Origin: Verrucomicrobiales bacterium | GTDB lineage: Bacteria > Verrucomicrobiota > Verrucomicrobiia > Verrucomicrobiales > DEV007 | Assembly (NCBI GenBank): GCA_023253615.1 | Contig: JALRFZ010000657.1 | Location: 1 to 7,393 of the forward strand | Length of the DNA stretch: 7,393 bases | Reading direction: 5' to 3' | Part shown: positions 1 to 4,413 of the stretch, one piece after another | Numbering within the stretch: position 1 is the first letter of the stretch | Layout: the number at the start of each line of letters is the position of its first letter | The notes under the pieces: model-generated | What the model was told of the DNA's origin: nothing | The model's database searches: none | What the model saw: only the letters and a program-made list of their open reading frames with translations | Translations under genes and position numbers: made by a program

Positions 1-1
1 A

Positions 2-247
2 CTCCTCGGCGGTGCGGGGTGGAACATCGCCGATCCGGCCGGCGGTCCCGGGGACGTGGATCTGAATTACCAAAGCATCCGCGTCGGCCTCGGGATTGAT
101 CGTCGTCTCAGCGGCCCCTGGTGGGCCTACCTCGATGCCGGCATGCAGCTCGCCCAGGAAATCGAGATCACCGGGGCTCCCTATCGCTTTCAGGAAGATC
201 TCGACAATTCCGCCTACGTCACCGGCGGGGTGAAGCTGCGATTTTGA
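2..247 (+). CDS. C-terminal part of a putative outer-membrane beta-barrel protein (5' end outside window)
   Basis: An open frame enters from the left edge and stops with TGA at 245-247, giving the last 81 residues of a longer protein. The visible part alternates short hydrophobic/aromatic strands with polar turns (around GLGIDRRLSG, WAYLDAGMQL, YVTGGVKLRF) and ends in a C-terminal phenylalanine. This is typical of the last strand of outer-membrane barrels recognised by the BAM machinery. The pattern resembles the DUF6268-type barrel proteins found in Verrucomicrobiota and Bacteroidota, but I recall this only loosely and the N-terminus is absent. A GTG at 56 could be mistaken for a start; the frame is open upstream of it and the strand pattern continues there, so I treat the gene as truncated by the window. 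Function unknown; outer-membrane location is inferred. Confidence 0.75.
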   Translation, partial: LLGGAGWNIADPAGGPGDVDLNYQSIRVGLGIDRRLSGPWWAYLDAGMQLAQEIEITGAPYRFQEDLDNSAYVTGGVKLRF

Positions 248-265
248 GCTTGGACGACCTGCCAC

Positions 266-763
266 TCACCCGTTGCGAAATTGCTGCGCGAGACGCCGCA
301 CGCATTTCACCTGGGCTTCGGTCTCCAGACAGCATTTCCGGCGGGCGCGGATCCACTCGACCGGATCGGTGCCTTTGGGAATGAATCCGGCCCTCGCACA
401 CCAGGCCGCGATGAATTGACCGGTGCGCCCACATCCCGCGACGCAATGGATCACGACCGGCTCGCGAGCCTCGTGGTGGTGATCCATGATCTCCAGGAAA
501 CGCTCGATTTGGGCATCCGTCGGCACGCCGTAGTCGGGCACGTGGATGTGGTAGTAGGCGAAGTGCGGCGGCACGTCGCGGCGGTTGTCGAACTCGCAGC
601 AATTGACGACGGCGCGGACCTTCTTCCGGCCATAGATCTCGAAGACATACGGATCCGGCCACCACGAAGCGGCGATGACGTCTTCGACGATCCAGGTGAA
701 GGGCTCGGTGCGTTCCGGCTGGCCCTTCTCCGGCCAATACCAGGGGCGGACAAGTTTCGACAT
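266..763 (-). CDS. Cysteine-based protein tyrosine / dual-specificity phosphatase family protein
   Basis: This is a complete 165-residue protein with the P-loop signature HCxxGxxR(T/S). H106, nucleophile C107, G110, R113 and T114 are all present in VVIHCVAGCGRTGQ. D77, in the VPDYGVPTD loop 30 residues before the cysteine, is well placed as the general acid. The size suits a minimal, single-domain DSP/PTP fold. Such enzymes hydrolyse phosphate monoesters from tyrosine/serine/threonine or from small phosphorylated molecules through a cysteinyl-phosphate intermediate; the substrate here cannot be read from sequence. There is no signal peptide or membrane segment, so it is probably cytoplasmic. 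The protein is cysteine-rich (C55, C56, C107, C111, C122, C144, C145, C154), with C111 inside the P-loop. The ATG at 763-761 is the first start that keeps the whole fold; no good Shine-Dalgarno precedes it. It is convergent with the barrel gene and divergent from the VWA-like gene, so it is probably monocistronic. The catalytic family is secure, the substrate is not. Confidence 0.93.
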   Translation of the reverse strand: MSKLVRPWYWPEKGQPERTEPFTWIVEDVIAASWWPDPYVFEIYGRKKVRAVVNCCEFDNRRDVPPHFAYYHIHVPDYGVPTDAQIERFLEIMDHHHEAREPVVIHCVAGCGRTGQFIAAWCARAGFIPKGTDPVEWIRARRKCCLETEAQVKCVRRLAQQFRNG

Positions 764-906
764 GGGCGATGGATCGATATCGCGCGAAAGGCCGGGAGGA
801 AAGCGAATTGCGAGGGATCGAGGTCACAATCCGGCTCGAATCGGTCAATCACCGGAGTTGCCTGTCCTCCGCCTCCGGTGCTAGGCTCCTCCATCGTCCC
901 GCCTCC
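764..906. other. Divergent intergenic region between phosphatase and VWA-like gene
   Basis: This 143-base spacer should carry the promoters of both flanking genes. The rightward one is described separately (858-887). For the leftward phosphatase gene, a TTGACC -35-like hexamer is seen on the minus strand (complement of 843-848), but no convincing -10 follows at 16-18 bases, so no promoter is called. The + frame of the VWA-like gene is open back to an ATG at 769, but that extension would be a low-quality, arginine-rich N-terminus running through the promoter, so it is left out of the coding call. No RNA gene or clear inverted repeat was seen. Confidence 0.6.
858..887 (+). promoter_or_regulatory. 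Candidate sigma70-type promoter with extended -10 for the VWA-like gene
   Basis: TTGCCT at 858-863 lies 18 bases before TAGGCT at 882-887. The -10 is preceded by TG plus one base (TGCTAGGCT, 879-887), an extended -10. Transcription would start near 894, leaving a leader of only about 13 bases before the ATG at 907, with no Shine-Dalgarno. The position supports 907 as the real start rather than the in-frame ATG at 769. This is pattern recognition only. Confidence 0.5.
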
Positions 907-2793
907 ATGATCGACAAGGAGTCACTCTTCGCCCGACTCGAACAATTCCCCGGGGATTGGGAAAACCGGCTCGCTTTGATCGAGCTCGCGATCCGGGAAG
1001 ACGATCTGCCCGGAGCGAAACGGCTCGTCCGCGCCGCTCCCCCCCACGTCGCGACTCCGCCGGAGATCCAGGTGCGGCTGCACGCCCTGCTCACCCGTGG
1101 GAAAGAGGCGCTCGCTCCTCTCGCTCCCTCGCCCGTGCCGGCGGAGCCAGTTCCCGCGGAGACGTCCGGGACTCCCGTGCCGGTGGAAACCGCGGCTCCC
1201 GGGCCGCCCTCGCCGGCACCGGCGCCGGCACCGGCGCCCGTCGCCGCGTCCGCCGGGACGGAAGGCGGACTCGCCGCCTTGGTCGAAGCCGACGTCGCCA
1301 TCCCCGCAAGGCAGCGGCAGGGAGCCCGCGTCTCCTCGCGTGCCTCCAGACACGCGCCGAAAGCGCCTCCCCCGATCGATCGCAGGGCCGGGCGTGAAAA
1401 ATGGAACGATTACGATGGCGGGCTCAAGATCGTCGATCTCGATCCCCCGGAAACGCACGAGCGCCCCACCTCCGCTCCCGAGCGCGGCTCCTCTCTCTCG
1501 CTCGCCCTGTTCGCCCATGTCGCCCTGATCGTCATCCTCAGCCTCGTCGCCGTGGAGGTGAGCCGTCCCGACCCGCCGCAACTCGTCGTCTCGGTCATCC
1601 ACGAGCGCGAAGCCGAGCTCGTCACCACGCGCATCACGCGTCCCACCCCCGAGGTGAAACCATCGGCGGCATCAGCCCAATCGGTCGATGTGATCACCTC
1701 CGTCTCGGCCTCGTCGACCTTCAACGTGCCCGAAGTCGAGAACCCTTCGGACACCCTCATCACCTCGACCATGACCGGAGTCGCACCCGCCGGCACGGGC
1801 ATGAGCTTCTCCACCGCCGCCGTCGACAGCTCGGACGTGAATTTCTTCGGCCTCTCCGGCAGCGGTCGGAAGATCGTCTTCATCATCGACGCCACCCCCG
1901 AGATGCTCGTCGATGAAAAGGGCGGGATGAGCGCCTACAACAAGGTGAAGGACGAGGTCGGCATCATGCTCGCGAACCTGAACCGCGGCACCCATTTCAA
2001 TCTGCTGCTCTATCAGGGCAAGGAAGTCGTCGCCTTTCGTCCCGAAATGGTCCCCGGCCTGCCTTCGAACCTGCGGCAGGCGATCGAATGGCTCGATCCG
2101 CTGAACCGCGACTACGGTGCCCTCGGACTGCGCGGTGATTTCGGCACCCCCGTCGAAGTCACCACGAACGAAAAACTGCCCATCGCCGCGATCGACGTCG
2201 CGCATTACACCAAGGCGGTGCAGAAAGCGCTCGAGTGGCAGGCCAGCGCGATCTTTTGCATCACGGCAGGCTACCGGGGCATGGCGCGAGCCCCGACTCC
2301 GGAGATGCTCGAAAAAATGGCCAAGATGCCGCCGGCCGATCCCGGCACGATCGATCCACGCGAGCAGGAGGCCTGGCAGAAGGCCGTCGCGAAGACGCGG
2401 GAGTGGCTGGAAAAAGAAAACGCGGCGCGCCGTGGGAAAGGACTCGATCCCAAGGTGGTGACGAATTTCGGCCAGCTCGTGCGGGAGATCACCGGGGCCA
2501 CCCCGCCTCAACGAAGGGGCGGCAACGACGGAGGCAATGCGATGCCGGGAATGCCCGATGTCACCCCCGAAGACATCGAGCGACAGGTGGACCTGCTCGT
2601 GAAATGGCAATTCAAGGAACAGGGCCACGAGGAACCGAGCGTTCACCTGGTCCTTTTTCTCGGAGAAGAGGAAGAGATCGCCGATGCGGAGGAGGATCAT
2701 TTCAAGGCCCTGACCCGGAAGAATCGCGGCAAGCTGAAAGTACTCCGGGGTCTCGCCGCCCTGAAAAACGTGACCGGCGCGGGATCGGAGTGA
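907..2793 (+). CDS. Single-pass membrane protein with degenerate von Willebrand A-like periplasmic domain
   Basis: This 628-residue protein is not assigned to a named family. In order: residues 1-62 form a short helical, TPR-like segment; about 69-118 is a Pro/Ala-rich linker with a PAPAPAP run; about 160-182 is a charged stretch (REKWNDYDGG); about 197-218 is one transmembrane helix (SLALFAHVALIVILSLVAVEV), preceded by arginines, so the N-terminal part is probably cytoplasmic. About 225-320 is a Thr/Ser/Val-rich stalk. From about 325 a VWA-like fold starts with KIVFIID at 323-328, where D328-A-T330-P-E replaces the MIDAS motif DxSxS. Further core strands are at 449-455 (IFCITAG) and 579-586 (VHLVLFLG). 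Between the last two lies a long charged helical insertion (about 484-530) and a Gly/Asn/Met-rich loop. The start at 907 is chosen because a promoter lies just upstream and the preceding in-frame sequence is not protein-like. It precedes the sulfatase gene by 62 bases, possibly co-transcribed. A role in envelope assembly or scaffolding is conceivable but not shown. Confidence 0.85.
   Translation: MIDKESLFARLEQFPGDWENRLALIELAIREDDLPGAKRLVRAAPPHVATPPEIQVRLHALLTRGKEALAPLAPSPVPAEPVPAETSGTPVPVETAAPGPPSPAPAPAPAPVAASAGTEGGLAALVEADVAIPARQRQGARVSSRASRHAPKAPPPIDRRAGREKWNDYDGGLKIVDLDPPETHERPTSAPERGSSLSLALFAHVALIVILSLVAVEVSRPDPPQLVVSVIHEREAELVTTRITRPTPEVKPSAASAQSVDVITSVSASSTFNVPEVENPSDTLITSTMTGVAPAGTGMSFSTAAVDSSDVNFFGLSGSGRKIVFIIDATPEMLVDEKGGMSAYNKVKDEVGIMLANLNRGTHFNLLLYQGKEVVAFRPEMVPGLPSNLRQAIEWLDPLNRDYGALGLRGDFGTPVEVTTNEKLPIAAIDVAHYTKAVQKALEWQASAIFCITAGYRGMARAPTPEMLEKMAKMPPADPGTIDPREQEAWQKAVAKTREWLEKENAARRGKGLDPKVVTNFGQLVREITGATPPQRRGGNDGGNAMPGMPDVTPEDIERQVDLLVKWQFKEQGHEEPSVHLVLFLGEEEEIADAEEDHFKALTRKNRGKLKVLRGLAALKNVTGAGSE
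1212..1238 (+). repeat. Short in-gene tandem repeat encoding Pro-Ala
   Basis: The 12-base unit gccggcaccggc occurs twice in tandem (1212-1223, 1224-1235), followed by a partial third copy (gcc). It encodes part of the Pro-Ala linker of the VWA-like protein. A 12-base unit keeps frame when copies are gained or lost, so linker length could vary between strains. Confidence 0.8.
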
Positions 2794-2855
2794 TCTTCCC
2801 GATTGACTTCGTTTCACTCCGTCCATCTCCACTTCGCTCCGATTCTCTTCACTCC
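2794..2855 (+). promoter_or_regulatory. Pyrimidine-rich leader of the sulfatase gene with three octamer repeats
   Basis: This 62-base spacer contains TTCACTCC at 2813-2820, TTCGCTCC at 2833-2840 and TTCACTCC at 2848-2855, the last directly abutting the ATG. There is no purine-rich Shine-Dalgarno. A TTGACT hexamer at 2803-2808 could be a -35, but no -10 stands at the right distance, so a separate promoter is uncertain. No terminator hairpin follows the upstream stop codon, which leaves read-through from the VWA-like gene possible. Confidence 0.4.
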
Positions 2856-4316
2856 ATGATCCGACCCTCTTTGCTCATCGCCCTCCTCGCGGCCTGCACC
2901 CCGCTCTCCGCCGCGGAGAAGCCCAACGTCCTCCTCATCCTCGTCGACGACCTCAAGCCCGCGCTCGGTTGCTACGGGGATCCACACGCGAAGACGCCGA
3001 ATCTCGACGCGCTCGCCTCGCGCGGGATGCGGTTCGACCTCGCCTATTGCAACCAGGCGGTCTGCGCGCCCTCGCGTTTTCATCTCATGCTGGGTTCGCA
3101 CTCGACCTCGTCGGGACTCTTCGGACTCGGCGACCAACTCCGGAAAAAATGGCCCGACGCCGTGACCCTGCCGCAACACTTCGCGAAACACGGCGGTTAC
3201 CGCACCGAGTCGATCGGCAAGGTCTTCCATGTCGGCCACGGGAACGAGGGCGACCCGTCGTCGTTCACCGTGCCGCCCTTCAAGGACAAGGTCATCGAAT
3301 ACCTCGATCCGGCGAGCACGCGGGGCGGACAACTGACGCGCGAGGAGGCGCTCTTCACGAACCAGCGGCTGAATGAGATCCCCTCGCTCCCCCGTGGCGC
3401 GGCCTGGGAATCGCCCGAGGTCCCCGACGAGGCCTACGCCGACGGACGCGTCGCGAACGAGGCGGTGAAACGTCTCGGCGAGGCGAAACTCCGGCGCGAA
3501 AAGGAGGGCACGCCGTTTTTTCTGGCGGTCGGATTCGTGCGTCCGCACCTGCCCTTCTCCGCTCCGAAAAAGTATTGGGATCTCCACGACCCCGGGACCC
3601 TGCCATTACCGGAACGGGAAACCCCGCCCGTCGGTGCTCCGCCTGTCGCCAACAAGATCGGCGGAGAGATCGCCGCCTACGATCCCGTGCCGGTGAAGAC
3701 GCCGGGCAAGGAATTCCCCGAAAACCTCAAGCGGAACCTCATCCACGGCTACTACGCGAGCACGAGCTACGTCGACGCGCAGATCGGCAAAGTCCTCGCC
3801 GCGCTCGATGATCTCGGTCTCGATGAAAACACCCTCGTCGTCCTCTGGGGCGATCACGGATTCCACCTCGGCGACCACGGGATGTGGACGAAACACACGA
3901 ACTACGAGCAGGCCACGCGGATTCCGCTCATCGTCGTCGCTCCCGGCCTCACCACCGCCGGCTCCTCGACCCGTCAGCCGTGTGGCACGGTCGATCTCTT
4001 TCCCACCCTCGCCGAACTCGCCGGATTGCCCGCGCCGACGGGTCCCCAGCCGATCGATGGGCTCAGCCTCGTGCCGGTGCTGCGCGATCCGGAGGCTCGT
4101 GTGCGCGACCACACCTTCCACTGTTTCCCGAAGGCCAAACTCGGCCGCGCCATCCGCACGGAACGCTACCGGCTCGTCGAGTGGAGGGAACAGGAAAAGC
4201 CGGACGCGCCTCCTGCCTGGGAGCTCTACGATCTCATCGAGGATCCTGACGAAACGAGAAATCTGGCGGGGGAACGCCCGGAAGTGATGGCGGAGCTGCG
4301 TGAAAAACTTTCGTGA
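2856..4316 (+). CDS. Secreted iduronate-2-sulfatase-like sulfatase (type I, formylglycine-dependent)
   Basis: This 486-residue protein of the alkaline-phosphatase-like superfamily closely follows the iduronate-2-sulfatase layout. Metal ligands D31-D32 sit in ILVDDLKPALGCYG. The formylglycine motif is C70-A-P-S-R74. Next come K122 and H125 in GKVFH, H231 in VRPHLPF, D333-H334 in WGDHG, and K346 in WTKHTNYEQATRIP. GTVDLFPTLAELAGLP (about 377-392) and a C-terminal ELYDLIEDPDETRNLA segment complete the fold. It hydrolyses sulfate esters, probably on a sulfated polysaccharide; the substrate is not defined. C70 must be oxidised to formylglycine by a maturase that is not in this window. The N-terminus is a signal peptide with a possible cut after A20 (SAA-EKP), but L-A-A-C14 also fits a lipobox, so it may instead be a lipoprotein. 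The second half of the signature is unusual: M78-L79-G80-S81 stands where L-T-G-R is usual. The ATG at 2856 is chosen because it gives an intact signal peptide; the frame is open far upstream but that is shadow sequence. Confidence 0.96.
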   Translation: MIRPSLLIALLAACTPLSAAEKPNVLLILVDDLKPALGCYGDPHAKTPNLDALASRGMRFDLAYCNQAVCAPSRFHLMLGSHSTSSGLFGLGDQLRKKWPDAVTLPQHFAKHGGYRTESIGKVFHVGHGNEGDPSSFTVPPFKDKVIEYLDPASTRGGQLTREEALFTNQRLNEIPSLPRGAAWESPEVPDEAYADGRVANEAVKRLGEAKLRREKEGTPFFLAVGFVRPHLPFSAPKKYWDLHDPGTLPLPERETPPVGAPPVANKIGGEIAAYDPVPVKTPGKEFPENLKRNLIHGYYASTSYVDAQIGKVLAALDDLGLDENTLVVLWGDHGFHLGDHGMWTKHTNYEQATRIPLIVVAPGLTTAGSSTRQPCGTVDLFPTLAELAGLPAPTGPQPIDGLSLVPVLRDPEARVRDHTFHCFPKAKLGRAIRTERYRLVEWREQEKPDAPPAWELYDLIEDPDETRNLAGERPEVMAELREKLS

Positions 4317-4338
4317 CTCTTATTCGCCCCACTCCAAC

Positions 4339-4360
4339 GCGGCCCGGCGCCGCCCTTCTT
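4339..4360 (+). terminator. Weak candidate hairpin (possible attenuator or terminator) after the sulfatase gene
   Basis: GCGGC (4339-4343) pairs with GCCGC (4349-4353) around a CCGGC loop, followed by CCTTCTT. The stem is only 5 bp and the tail is not a true T-tract, so this is a weak call. Confidence 0.22.
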
Positions 4361-4404
4361 ACGGCGGACTTGCGGGCTGGACGCCGGACCGTTTTTGGTG
4401 CAAA

Positions 4405-4409
4405 AAGGA
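4405..4409 (+). promoter_or_regulatory. Ribosome binding site for the fusion-protein gene
   Basis: AAGGA lies 4 bases before the ATG at 4414. It is short and close, but it is the only Shine-Dalgarno-like sequence before any start in the window. It supports this ATG, which also begins a perfect signal peptide. Confidence 0.45.
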
Positions 4410-4413
4410 TCTG

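Larger units (their letters stand above)
4317..4413 (+). other. Intergenic region between sulfatase and fusion-protein genes
   Basis: These 97 bases hold a small GC-rich hairpin (4339-4353), a weak ribosome site (4405-4409) and a T-run plus A-run near 4392-4406. A TTGCGG at 4370-4375 lies 17 bases before TTTTGG (4393-4398); the second hexamer is a poor -10, so this is at best a weak promoter. Whether the two genes form one transcript cannot be decided from sequence. Confidence 0.45.

Noticed and set aside
769..906. Upstream start (ATG 769) for the VWA-like protein
   Set aside because: It would add 46 residues with no domain-like character and would run through the candidate promoter at 858-887.
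219..910. Several overlapping open frames (281-910 +, 219-848 -, 451-894 -) over the phosphatase gene
   Set aside because: All cover the phosphatase gene in other frames. Only the 266-763 minus frame contains the HCxxGxxR catalytic signature and general-acid loop.
1672..2832. A 386-codon open frame on the minus strand
   Set aside because: It lies opposite the VWA-like gene and runs into the sulfatase leader. Its translation is low-complexity (His/Asp/Gly/Arg-rich) without domain signals, while the + frame has a clear TM helix and VWA-like strands.
2235..2855. N-terminal extension of the sulfatase frame upstream of 2856
   Set aside because: The frame is open back to 2235, but the translation is basic, Arg/Gly-rich shadow sequence of the VWA-like gene. 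The signal peptide begins exactly at 2856.
4362..4386. CGGCG...CGCCG inverted repeat upstream of the fusion gene as an operator
   Set aside because: Arms are only 5 bp of G/C in a GC-rich region with a 15-base gap; expected by chance.
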